Shown: positions 26,098-33,435 of the stretch, one piece after another
How the letters are laid out: every line of letters begins with the position of its first letter
Position numbering within the stretch: position 1 is the stretch's first letter
Assembly: GCF_900099965.1 (NCBI RefSeq)
Contig: NZ_FNDJ01000053.1
Coordinates: 1 to 44,891 of the forward strand
Source: Nonomuraea jiangxiensis
Lineage (GTDB): Bacteria; Actinomycetota; Actinomycetes; Streptosporangiales; Streptosporangiaceae
Direction: 5' to 3'
Length of the DNA: 44,891 nucleotides
Notes under the pieces: model-generated
Seen by the model: the letters and a program-made list of their open reading frames with translations, nothing else
The model's database searches: none
Told to the model about the DNA's origin: nothing
Position numbers and translations under genes: made by a program

Positions 26098-27479
26098 GCC
26101 GTCACCGTTCGCACGGCGCGCACGGCATACGGTGAGACCGCGACCCCAACCACCGCCACCCCTCCCGCCAGCCAGAACAGCGCGGTGAAGGCCGAGTCGG
26201 GCACGGCCCCGGCGCGCCCGCCGCTGCCGGAGGCGATCACGGCGGCGGCGAGCTGGCTGCCGACGACGCCGCCGACGGTGCGGGCGATGTTGTTGAGCCC
26301 GTTCGCGGTGCCGGTCCTGGCCGGCGGCACGATGTCGGCGATCAGCTTCGGCAGCGCCCCCATGACGAGGCCGGACCCGGCGCCGACCATTCCGTAGAAC
26401 ACTAGGTGATGCCAGTACGCGCCGTGCGCCATGGCGATCAGCGCCGATCCCCCGGCTATCGCCAGGAACCCGATCGCCAGCGGCCAGCGGGAGCCGATCG
26501 CCTGCGAGATCCGGCCGATCGCGATGCCCGCTGGGATGATGGCCAGCATGCCGGGCAGCATCAGCAGGCCGGCGACCGTGACCGAGGCGCCGAAGCCGGC
26601 GCCGTCAGGGCCGGGCCGTTGCTGGGCGAACAGCGGGATCGCCACGTAGAAGAAGTACGATCCCGCGCCGAACACCAGCGCGGCCAGATGCGTGGCCAGC
26701 ATCGGCCGGTCGGCCAGCTCCGCGACGTCGATGAGGGCGTCACTCCTGCGCCGCTCCAGGGCCAGCAGTCCGGCGGCGAGCAGCACCCCGAGCGCGAACA
26801 AGCCGAGCACCGGCGCCGAGTACCACCCCCACGAGGGGCCCTGGGTGAGGGCGAGCAGCACCGCGACGAGGCTGAGGCCGAGCAGCACAGAGCCGGGCAC
26901 GTCGAGCCCGCCGGAGGCCGCGCGCTCGCCGCGGGACACCCATCGCGCGACCATGCCGAGGCTGATCAGCGCCAGCAGCGCGCCGAGGACGAACAGGTGG
27001 CGCCACGACAGCCGGTCGGCGAGCAGCCCGCCGACTACCAGCCCGGCTCCGGCCCCCGCGCCGACGATGCCGGACACCAGGCCCATCGCGGACGCCAGCC
27101 GTTCTCTGGGCAGCGCCTCGCGAAGGATCGCCATCGACAGCGGCACCACCGCCAGCGCCGCGCCCTGCACGACTCGGGCGGCGATGAGCTGGGCGATGTC
27201 CTGAGCGAGCGCGGCTCCGGCCATGCCGACGGCGTACGCGGCGAGCACTCCGACCATGACGCGGCGCTTGCCGTACAGGTCGCCGAGCCGTCCGAGCAGT
27301 GGCGTGAGCACCGCGCTGGACAGCAGGAACGCGCTGAGGATCCAGGCCGACCAGGCCGGTGTGGTGTGCAACTCGCGGGTGAGCAGGCCGAGCGCGGGCA
27401 CCACGACCGTCTGCATCAGGGAGTAGCCGAAGACCGTCGTGACGAGCGCCGTCACGATCTGCCGGGGGGATGCGGGCAT
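26094..27479 (-). CDS. MFS transporter, DHA2-like
   Basis: A 461-aa exporter with about 14 helices, starting at the ATG at 27479 with GGAG 8 nt upstream. It reads TALVTTVFGYSLMQTVVVPA in helix 1, WILSAFLLSSAVLTPLLGRL in helix 2, motif A GRLGDLYGKRRVM, QGAALAVVPLSMAILREAL in helix 4 and a Gly-rich helix 5 (SGIVGAGAGAGLVVGGLLAD). It is translationally coupled to the PPOX gene and divergent from a MarR regulator, with two MarR-type palindromes beside its start. The arrangement matches inducible multidrug-efflux operons. Substrate unknown. Confidence 0.92.
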   Translation of the reverse strand: MPASPRQIVTALVTTVFGYSLMQTVVVPALGLLTRELHTTPAWSAWILSAFLLSSAVLTPLLGRLGDLYGKRRVMVGVLAAYAVGMAGAALAQDIAQLIAARVVQGAALAVVPLSMAILREALPRERLASAMGLVSGIVGAGAGAGLVVGGLLADRLSWRHLFVLGALLALISLGMVARWVSRGERAASGGLDVPGSVLLGLSLVAVLLALTQGPSWGWYSAPVLGLFALGVLLAAGLLALERRRSDALIDVAELADRPMLATHLAALVFGAGSYFFYVAIPLFAQQRPGPDGAGFGASVTVAGLLMLPGMLAIIPAGIAIGRISQAIGSRWPLAIGFLAIAGGSALIAMAHGAYWHHLVFYGMVGAGSGLVMGALPKLIADIVPPARTGTANGLNNIARTVGGVVGSQLAAAVIASGSGGRAGAVPDSAFTALFWLAGGVAVVGVAVSPYAVRAVRTVTA

Positions 27480-27499
27480 GGCCTCATCTCCAGATTTGA

Positions 27500-27556
27500 T
27501 TCGTTCTACGAACAGTTCGTAATGCTAACAACATAGTTTGTGACACGAACTGTTCG
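27500..27556. promoter_or_regulatory. MarR operator palindromes
   Basis: ACGAACAGTTCGT (27508-27520) is a perfect 13-bp palindrome and CGAACTGTTCG (27546-27556) is the same core again, centred 37 bp away. TTCGT-TCT-ACGAA at 27500-27512 overlaps the first. They cover both divergent promoters, as expected for an autoregulating MarR dimer. Confidence 0.75.
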
Positions 27557-27584
27557 CAACTACACTCAGCGGCAGGAGGTGCGG

Positions 27585-28016
27585 ATGAAGAGCGCGATAG
27601 ACGCCGGGCTCGGCTTCGCCGCGGCGCTGGTGCGGATGTCGCACCTGGTGCAGCACGTCTTCGCCGACGTCAGCCGCGAGCGCGACGTCACCCCACAGCA
27701 GGCACAACTGCTGTGCGTGCTGACGAGCGGCGACGGGATCGGGATGACGGACCTCAGCAGGCTCCTGCACCTGGAGAAGCCGAGCCTGACCGGGCTGGTG
27801 GACCGGGCGGAGCGGCGCGGGCTGGTCTGCCGCGTGCGCGACGGCGCCGACCGGCGCGCGTGCCGGGTCGAGCTGACGCCCGAGGGCGAGGTCCTCGCCG
27901 TGCGGGTGCACGGGGAGATCGTCAGCAGGCTGGAGGAGCTGGCCGCGGACCTGCCGGGCGAGGACCTGCTGCGGGTCGCCGGCACGTTGACCACCCTGCT
28001 CGCGCAGACCCACTAG
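27585..28016 (+). CDS. MarR-family regulator
   Basis: A 143-aa winged-helix regulator starting at the ATG at 27585, 5 nt after GGAGG. Its dimerisation helix is GLGFAAALVRMSHLVQHVFA. The recognition region is GIGMTDLSRLLHLEKPSLTG with LVDRAERRGLV, and the wing is VRDGADRRACRVELTPEGE with the family's typical D-x-R-R. It is divergent from the MFS-PPOX operon and shares the two palindromes with it, so it is the probable repressor, released by a phenolic or other small ligand. Intact. Confidence 0.93.
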   Translation: MKSAIDAGLGFAAALVRMSHLVQHVFADVSRERDVTPQQAQLLCVLTSGDGIGMTDLSRLLHLEKPSLTGLVDRAERRGLVCRVRDGADRRACRVELTPEGEVLAVRVHGEIVSRLEELAADLPGEDLLRVAGTLTTLLAQTH

Positions 28017-28189
28017 ACGGCGACCTTACACGCGTCCCGCGCTGTGTAGCGTGACCCGCGCCAGCGCGTGACCTGCTTTGCCGCCGGCTTGCAAGCTCTG
28101 CCGTCGAGGCGGCCGCGGGTGCGTGGCGGCCCGGCAGCACCTACGATGCCTGCAGCCGGCGAGCCGGTCCAGGGAGGGGAGGTCTTCGT

Positions 28190-28315
28190 CCAGGTCGTCG
28201 GGCGGGGATCACCCACCAGTCGATGGGCGAACTCCTCGCCCATCCAAGCCACCGGCTACCTCGAACGCCGCCCCGACCCCCTGACGCGGGCCCACCTGGT
28301 CTGCCTCACCGCCGC
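28190..28315 (+). pseudogene. MarR-family remnant
   Basis: A stub in shifting frames: HQSMGELLAH, then after a shift near 28247 IQATGYLERRPDPLTRAHLV and CLT. Together these match the end of the recognition helix and the wing of MarR proteins (S-M-x-E-L, then G-Y-L-E-R-R-P-D-P). Both ends are missing. It is not the same sequence as the intact MarR gene upstream, so it is a separate decayed regulator. Confidence 0.6.
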
Positions 28316-28539
28316 GCAGATCTGGCCTGCCTGGCTCTGCGCCAGACCAGGGACATCGAAGCCAGTGGGCCGACCACTGGCTCGCGGCGTGCCTGCACGT
28401 GTTCCCGCCCTGGCCTTCCCGCCCTGGCCGCGTCCTTGCGCCAGAGGCAGGCCACGCCTCAGCACAGGCAGACACGCGTGAGTACGAGGAACATGGTGGT
28501 GGCGGCGATGGGCGGCGTCGGCGTGGGTGACGACGGCGC

Positions 28540-28822
28540 CCCTGCGGTAGGAGATCTGCGGGGTGAGGCGGGATTGAGTCCATCCCGCGCCTGCTTGTAC
28601 CGAGGCGCGCATCGTCGCAGCTGCGGCGACCAGGGCGAGGCTCGGTAGCGCGGCCTGGACCCGGTCGAGGGTGGGTCCGGCGGTGAACAGCGCGGTGAGG
28701 ACGCCTGTGGTGGCGAGCAGCCAGAAGGCGGTGAAGATTCCGCCGAGCAGGTTGAGGATGACCGCGCACAGGATGTCGCGGGGGCCGGCCCGCCAGGCGA
28801 CGTCCATGGCCTGGCGGGCGAG
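28540..28822 (-). pseudogene. ABC exporter membrane-domain remnant
   Basis: About 94 codons from the N-terminal membrane domain of an ABC transporter with fused ATPase. They read ARQAMDVAWRAGPRDILCAV, LNLLGGIFTAFWLLATTGVL and VAAAATMRASVQAGAGWTQS, with LTPQISYR at the end. Frames upstream look shifted, and everything after the second helix pair, including the ATPase, is missing. The type resembles actinomycete export half-transporters. Confidence 0.5.
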
Positions 28823-29419
28823 GGGGGCAGGCGTCTGGTGATCGTGAGGAAGCGAACTTCGGCCATCTTGTCGGCGTGGCCGTACCAGTCGGAGATCGTG
28901 ATCTCGCCATGTCGAGGGCATCATCTGCCATAGCGGAGAGTATTACGGCGACCACTGACAGTTTCGTTCTGGGCGGTGGCACCGAGGCGCTGAAGGTGAG
29001 AAGGTGTTGAAGTCCCGTCGGGCATCGACGGGATCTCCGCCCTCGGTGCGGGCGAGCCACTCCCTCCAACGGTCAGGCGATCGCGGCCACGGTTAGGATC
29101 GACGAGCTCACCACCCTGCTGGAGATCCGCAGGGACGAGCTGACCAACGCCCACAGCGTCCATCGCCGCCGTGCTCGGCCCACGCGCGCAGGGCCCGCGG
29201 CGCTTCGCGGGCGGTCAGCAGGCCGGGCCGGATCGCTTGACCGGGCCGTGCGGCACGCGGCTGACCCAATTAACTGACACGCAGCAGGAGACAGGGGCGG
29301 CCAGCGTGTCTTGTCGATGGCGGGGCGTGGATGGGCTCTGATCGGTAGGGTGCCTGCAATTGGCGAGCACGGAGGGGTTGGAGGTTCACCAGATCTCTCT
29401 CAGCAGCGGAAGGTGTCCG
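28823..29419. other. Gene-free stretch before Nudix gene
   Basis: No confident gene. A few coding-like words appear, such as IDELTTLLEIRRDELTNAHS near 29100, perhaps after a frameshift, but no family is recognisable. The end provides AAGGTG, the ribosome binding site of the Nudix gene. Confidence 0.4.
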
Positions 29420-30013
29420 ATGCCCGGCAGGCAGCATGACCCCCGGCTGGTTGTTCGAGACCTTGTGCAGGCCGTCGTGCCGTATGACGAGCGAGAGTCC
29501 GCCGACCAGCAATGGGTGCTTGATTGGATCGATGCCGGGCACCCGCTGTTCCGCACGGCCAAGCCGGCGACGCCGCACCGTCATCTCGCGGTCTATGCCG
29601 CGCTCTTGGACGAGGCGGCCCGAACACTCATGCTCGTGGACCATGCGAAGGCGAAGGCCTGGCTCCTGCCGGGCGGGCACGTCGATCCTCAAGAAAATCC
29701 GCAGGTGACGGTCGTCCGGGAGTTGGACGAGGAGCTGAAGATCGCCCCGCCCTTCCACCTGCGGCTCGGCTCGGCTCCGTTCTTCCTGACAGTGACCGAG
29801 ACCCGGCCGCCGCATTCGCACACCGATGTGACGCTGTGGTTCGTCTTCTCGGCCAGTCAGCAGCAGGAGATCGTCCCCGACCTGGCGGAATTCTCGGTGT
29901 GCCGATGGTTCGCCCTGAACGATACGGCAGCTTGGGTCGGTGAGTTCGATCCGCAGATGTTCCGATTCATGGCCAAGCTCACCAGCGCGCTGGAACTGGC
30001 TCCCGTCGGCTAG
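29420..30013 (+). CDS. Nudix hydrolase
   Basis: A 197-aa protein starting at the ATG at 29420 with AAGG about 6 nt upstream. An N-terminal helical region of about 55 residues precedes the Nudix domain, as in actinomycete phosphohydrolases with an N-terminal extension. The Nudix box reads GGHVDPQENPQVTVVRELDE followed by ELKI. It keeps Gly, the first Glu, Arg-Glu and Glu-Glu, but the usual Gly after Glu-Glu is Lys. The metal-binding RELDEE core is intact, so hydrolysis of a nucleoside-diphosphate-linked substrate is likely. Its stop overlaps the end of a convergent PfkB remnant. Substrate unknown. Confidence 0.88.
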   Translation: MPGRQHDPRLVVRDLVQAVVPYDERESADQQWVLDWIDAGHPLFRTAKPATPHRHLAVYAALLDEAARTLMLVDHAKAKAWLLPGGHVDPQENPQVTVVRELDEELKIAPPFHLRLGSAPFFLTVTETRPPHSHTDVTLWFVFSASQQQEIVPDLAEFSVCRWFALNDTAAWVGEFDPQMFRFMAKLTSALELAPVG

Positions 30014-30310
30014 CTGGGCTGGTCCGGCTGGAGGTCGCCCAGCGTCGGCAGTCGGCCGTGCGGGGTTCGGCTGCACCTCAGGCTGCCCGCCCGGCAGGCG
30101 AACGCCGCTGCTTGCTGACCGGCTATCCCTTGGCTCAGCGCGTGGATCAACGCGGCGCTGAAGGCTGATCCGCCCCCCGGTACCTGCTGGACGGCGACAG
30201 GCAGGGCCGAGACCGTGAAGTGGTCGCCGGTGTGGGCGTTGCCGATCGCGCCGTTGCGTCCGATGGTGGATCGCAGGCGCGGCTGGCCGCTGCGAGGCCA
30301 TATCGGGTCA
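30010..30310 (-). pseudogene. PfkB carbohydrate kinase, C-terminal remnant
   Basis: About 90 codons ending in TAG at 30010-30012. DHFTVSALPVAVQQVPGGGS and AFSAALIHALSQGIAGQQAA, then FACRAGSL and LPTLGDL, follow the end of the ribokinase/PfkB fold. In active enzymes the segment reads D-T-x-G-A-G-D-A-F, with the Asp acting as the catalytic base. Here it is V-P-G-G-G-S-A-F, so that Asp is Ser. The N-terminal two thirds are missing. Dead by both measures. Confidence 0.6.
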
Positions 30311-30403
30311 TATGCGATGATCTATCCGACCCGCGGGTATATCGCTCTCACCAGCATCCCTGGCGGGCGATCCGTCCCGTTCATCGGCCAAGGAGCACGG
30401 GCA

Positions 30404-30801
30404 GTGTCGGAGCAAGATCATGAAAAGGCGGTGGCCACGGCCGTCAAGGCGCTGGCACAACGCTTGCAGCACGCGATCTATCCACAGGGAAGCCGGCTGC
30501 CAGAGGTCGGTGACCTCGCCGACGACCTGGGCGTGACCCATCTGGCGATCAAGCAAGCGCTATCGCGCCTGGAGCGTAACGGGGTGCTCAGTCGGACGGC
30601 GAGGACCTCTTCGTGCCGGTCCACGTGGATCAGCCACTCCCCGAGGGCTGGGTCAGCCGCCACTATCGCGCCAGGATCGAGCAGTCAGAAGCCGAAAGCC
30701 AGGCACTGTGGCAGGAGTGGGCCAACAACGACCGCGAGATCGTCATCACAGCTCGCGACCTGGCAGCGCGCTACCCCGATGCGGTGTTGCACTTGCAGTG
30801 A
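30404..30801 (+). pseudogene. GntR-type regulator, frameshifted
   Basis: A protein of about 132 residues in two frames. The GTG at 30404 has AGGAG 8 nt upstream and begins an HTH (LAQRLQHAIYPQGSRLPEVG, LADDLGVTHLAIKQALSRLE, RNGVL). Loss of one base near 30595 moves the good sequence to another frame: DGEDLFVPVHVDQPLPEGWV, then IEQSEAESQALWQEWANNDR, and a stop at 30801. The winged-helix half is of GntR type; the short C-terminal part has no effector domain, as in small YtrA-like or plasmid KorA-like proteins. If the missing base is an error, the gene is intact. Confidence 0.6.
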
Positions 30802-30821
30802 GCAGGACCGCTGACCTTCTA

Positions 30822-31106
30822 TCACGCACTGGAGCCCGAACCGTACACGAGGACCAGGGGCGAGCAGGACGGTTGTCGGCCGGCGGGAAGGGCGATGAGC
30901 TGCCAGTCGTGGCCGGTGGCGGCGAACGGGTACCACCAGCCGTCATGTCCGTGGCGGATCTCAATGTCGGCGGTGGGGTCCTTGACGCGGTTGTCGGCGG
31001 TGGTCACCGGCGCGGCCGAGTCCAGGCGCAGCGGGTTGATGGCCGCGGCGGCCTGCTGGAGGACCTCGGGGTCGTCTGGGTAGAGGTGAATCTCGGGCCG
31101 TCTCAT
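30822..31106 (-). CDS. Hypothetical protein, 94 aa
   Basis: A small soluble protein starting at the ATG at 31106 (MRRPEIHLYPDDPEVLQQAA). The middle, ADNRVKDPTADIEIRHGHDG, and the end, GWWYPFAATGHDWQLIALPA, look like a folded beta-rich domain with several Trp/His residues. No family is recognised. It lacks a strong ribosome binding site. Open frames also exist on the opposite strand, but they lack structure. Confidence 0.5.
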   Translation of the reverse strand: MRRPEIHLYPDDPEVLQQAAAAINPLRLDSAAPVTTADNRVKDPTADIEIRHGHDGWWYPFAATGHDWQLIALPAGRQPSCSPLVLVYGSGSSA

Positions 31107-31467
31107 GCTGGCGTGGTCGGCAGCCGGCCGGTCACGCACGGCATCGGCAACGGGCTGTCCTTCCCACGCCTCAACATCGCCGCCGTCGTCGGCCTGCCCG
31201 CGCGGCCTGCCCCGGCCGACATCACCACGCGCATGTGACAGCGGGCCGCATCCCGGGCAAACTCCACGCCGGGCTTGTCCCGGGGCCGACGCCATAGCCT
31301 TGGCGCTGGCCGAGGTCCCCGACGGTGTGGACAGCGCCGCCGATGCCGAAGCCCTGACCGAGCAGGTACTGCGCGACAGCGGCGCGATCGAGCTGCCGAC
31401 CCGGCAACACGACCACCTCTCCAACAGCCGACGATACCCGCCTGGCCGCGGAGACACGTGGCGCTGA
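31107..31467. other. No confident gene
   Basis: Plus-strand words at 31290-31440 look coding (AIALALAEVPDGVDSAADAE, ALTEQVLRDSGAIELPTRQH) and vaguely recall conjugative relaxase proteins, but the match is too weak to name. Probably a decayed plasmid or ICE gene. Confidence 0.4.
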
Positions 31468-31896
31468 GCTCGACGGCAGACGTGTCAGGCACTCCCGTCC
31501 GCCGCGGCCAGGCTGCTGAGATGCTTGCGGGAGCTCGGCCGCGCCGTCCAGCTTCTCACCGCCCGCTACGCCACCGGCCAGCTCCTCACCGCCCGCTACG
31601 CCACCGGCCAGGCCGCGCTCGACTGGCGGCGTTGTCTGCGGACGCTGCCGCTGGAGGAGGCCCTGCGAGCGGCCCTCGCTGACTCGGACCCGGGTCCGCA
31701 GATCACGCTGGCTGTGGTCGTGGTGGCCGCCGAGCATCACCGCATCGCCACCGCCGCCCTCGACAGCTTGCTGGCCGAGGCCGTGCGCCGCGCCCGCAAA
31801 GCCGACACCTCGTGGGACCTCCTCGGCCAGGCCGTCGGGATGACGCGTCAGGGCGCCGCCCAGCTGTCCGGCCGCTTGCGGCAACGCACCACCTGA
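31468..31896 (+). CDS. Small HTH-like protein with 30-bp duplication
   Basis: An open frame of about 140 codons after the stop at 31465. No ATG or GTG start is present; a TTG at 31525 is the first candidate, so the 5' end is probably lost. It has a helical N-terminus with a tandem duplication (QLLTARYATG twice), a hydrophobic ITLAVVVVAAEHHRIATAAL segment and a C-terminal helix-turn-helix (TSWDLLGQAVGMTRQGAAQL) common in small actinomycete DNA-binding proteins. I do not know its role. Confidence 0.45.
   Translation, partial: ARRQTCQALPSAAARLLRCLRELGRAVQLLTARYATGQLLTARYATGQAALDWRRCLRTLPLEEALRAALADSDPGPQITLAVVVVAAEHHRIATAALDSLLAEAVRRARKADTSWDLLGQAVGMTRQGAAQLSGRLRQRTT
31549..31608 (+). repeat. 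30-bp in-frame tandem duplication
   Basis: Units 31549-31578 and 31579-31608 are 30 bp each, in direct tandem, with one mismatch (CTT versus CTC at the second codon). Each encodes QLLTARYATG. The near-identity implies a recent duplication that kept the frame. Confidence 0.9.
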
Positions 31897-32049
31897 CCCG
31901 AGTCCGACCCGTGTCACACCCCACCAGCACCCGCGGATCGATGTCAGCACGAACGCCCCCATCGCAGAATCCAGTACTCCGCATCTGCCGGCAACGCCTG
32001 CCATGGTTGAGTGCTCGGCCGCCCACCCGCATCATGTCAACAAGTCGTT

Positions 32050-32921
32050 GACAAGTGCAACCACGGGCCTGTATCGGCTGCTCACCACGCTGACCGACCA
32101 CCGCGCGGATCCCGCCGCCGCGCTCGTTCAGCTCTATCACGAACGCTGGGAGATCGAGTCGGCCTTCTTCGCGCTGCGCCACACGCTCCTTCGCTGCCGG
32201 GTGCCGCGCTCCAAGGATCCGGTCGGCATCGAGCAGGGAGGTATGGGCCCTGCTTACGCTCTACCAGGCGCTCCGGCACGCCATGGTCACCGCCGTGGAG
32301 ACGCGCTCCGGTGCTGATCCCGACCGTGCGTCCTTCACCATCGCGCTCGAAGCCGCCCGGGTCACTGTCATCACCGCTACCGACATCGTCATGCCCGTCA
32401 CAGGCGGCAAAGGCGGCTCGATCGGGCACATTGCCACAGCCGTCCTGGCCGACCTACCCCCACCACGACGAGCGCGCTTCAGCGCCCGGATCGTCAAAGC
32501 CAGCGTTTCCCGCTACGGCACATGGAACCGCCGAGCTGACGACAACAGGCCAGCGACCAGCACTGACATCGCCTCCGTGGAAGTCGCCATCCAGCAGCCC
32601 AAGCCCCCGGCTGACCCGCCGAAGAAGCCCCAGCCCGCCTCACCAGTTCAGCGGCACCGCCAATCCCGACCTACCGACCAGGCCAAAGGCGCCACACCCA
32701 CTCAAAGCCGCTGGCAGAAAGCCCAGGCCATCCTGCAGCAGACTCCAGAACGCCCACGACGAGCCCAGGACATCGCCGCCGCCCTCGGCATCACCGGTAA
32801 GCAGAGCCTCCACAGCTTCTACGTCCAGATGTCCGCCTGGGCCCGTCGGGGCAGACTCACCAAGACCGCTCCGGGCATCTACCGGATCGCGCACTCAACC
32901 GCTCTGGACACGGCCCCATGA
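32050..32921 (+). pseudogene. IS4-type transposase, C-terminal half
   Basis: Transposase remnant in two frames. The first has GLYRLLTTLTDHRADPAAAL and LYHERWEIESAFFALRHTLL, which includes the Y-x-x-R-W-x-I-E signature holding the catalytic Glu. A 1-nt gain near 32240 shifts the frame to EVWALLTLYQALRHAMVTAV, then DRASFTIALEAARVTVITAT. A long basic linker and a C-terminal winged-helix-like end (RRAQDIAAALGITGKQSLHS) follow, reaching the stop at 32921. The N-terminal half with the two catalytic Asp residues is missing. Confidence 0.82.
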
Positions 32922-33222
32922 TCGTTGCCTTCGCGGCATTGGGTGGTCGCCTATGAAACGCCAAGACAGACACGCCGACGCCCGTCAGGCGATCTTCTCT
33001 AGTAATCGAGGGGTTTGCTGGAAAGGACGTCCCTGGTTCCTTGGGAGCTGTCAGCAGTTGCTCCAGTCCAGCCCTGGGGGTTCGGGCGGCGGCTGCCGGG
33101 CTGTGTCCAGGCGTTGCAGGGGGTGGCAACGCTTGCGGCCGTTGCAGAAAAACGCAACACCGCGGCGGTATGGCCTTATGGGGTCATCAAGCCCATCACC
33201 GATGATGAGGAGAGCCCCGACC
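32922..33222. other. Intergenic upstream of regulator operon
   Basis: No gene seen. It should contain the promoter for the membrane protein/regulator pair starting at 33223, but no convincing -35/-10 pair or inverted repeat stands out. Confidence 0.45.
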
Positions 33223-33435
33223 ATGGCCCGACAGGCCCCCAACCCCGACCGTCTGCCCGAGCCGCTGCTGTCGCTGCGAGCGGCGGTCATCCTTGCTCTC
33301 GCCCTCGCCGCCGGAGTCGTCGTGGGGGCCCTCACCCTGTGGACCGGTGCGGTCCCGCCGGCCGCGGTACTGACCGGGATGGCCGCGTTCGGCGGGACGG
33401 CCCGCGGCCTCCACGACGTCATCGGCAAACGGTGA
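33223..33435 (+). CDS. Small two-helix membrane protein, 70 aa
   Basis: A short membrane protein: polar N-terminus (ARQAPNPDRLPEPLLSL), hydrophobic helix LRAAVILALALAAGVVVGAL, a short WTGAVPP turn and a second hydrophobic segment AAVLTGMAAFGGTARGL with a basic end. The ATG at 33223 follows GAGGAGAG by about 9 nt; an ATG at 33205 is in frame. Its stop overlaps the GTG start of the 474-aa regulator (GTGA at 33432-33435), so the two are translated together. It may be the membrane partner of that regulator, by analogy with the small membrane gene next to the HTH gene at 12801. Confidence 0.7.
   Translation: MARQAPNPDRLPEPLLSLRAAVILALALAAGVVVGALTLWTGAVPPAAVLTGMAAFGGTARGLHDVIGKR

Noticed and set aside
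31290..31440. Relaxase (MobF/TraA) remnant
   Set aside because: Only a loose resemblance in a stretch of about 45 residues, without the His triad or helicase motifs.
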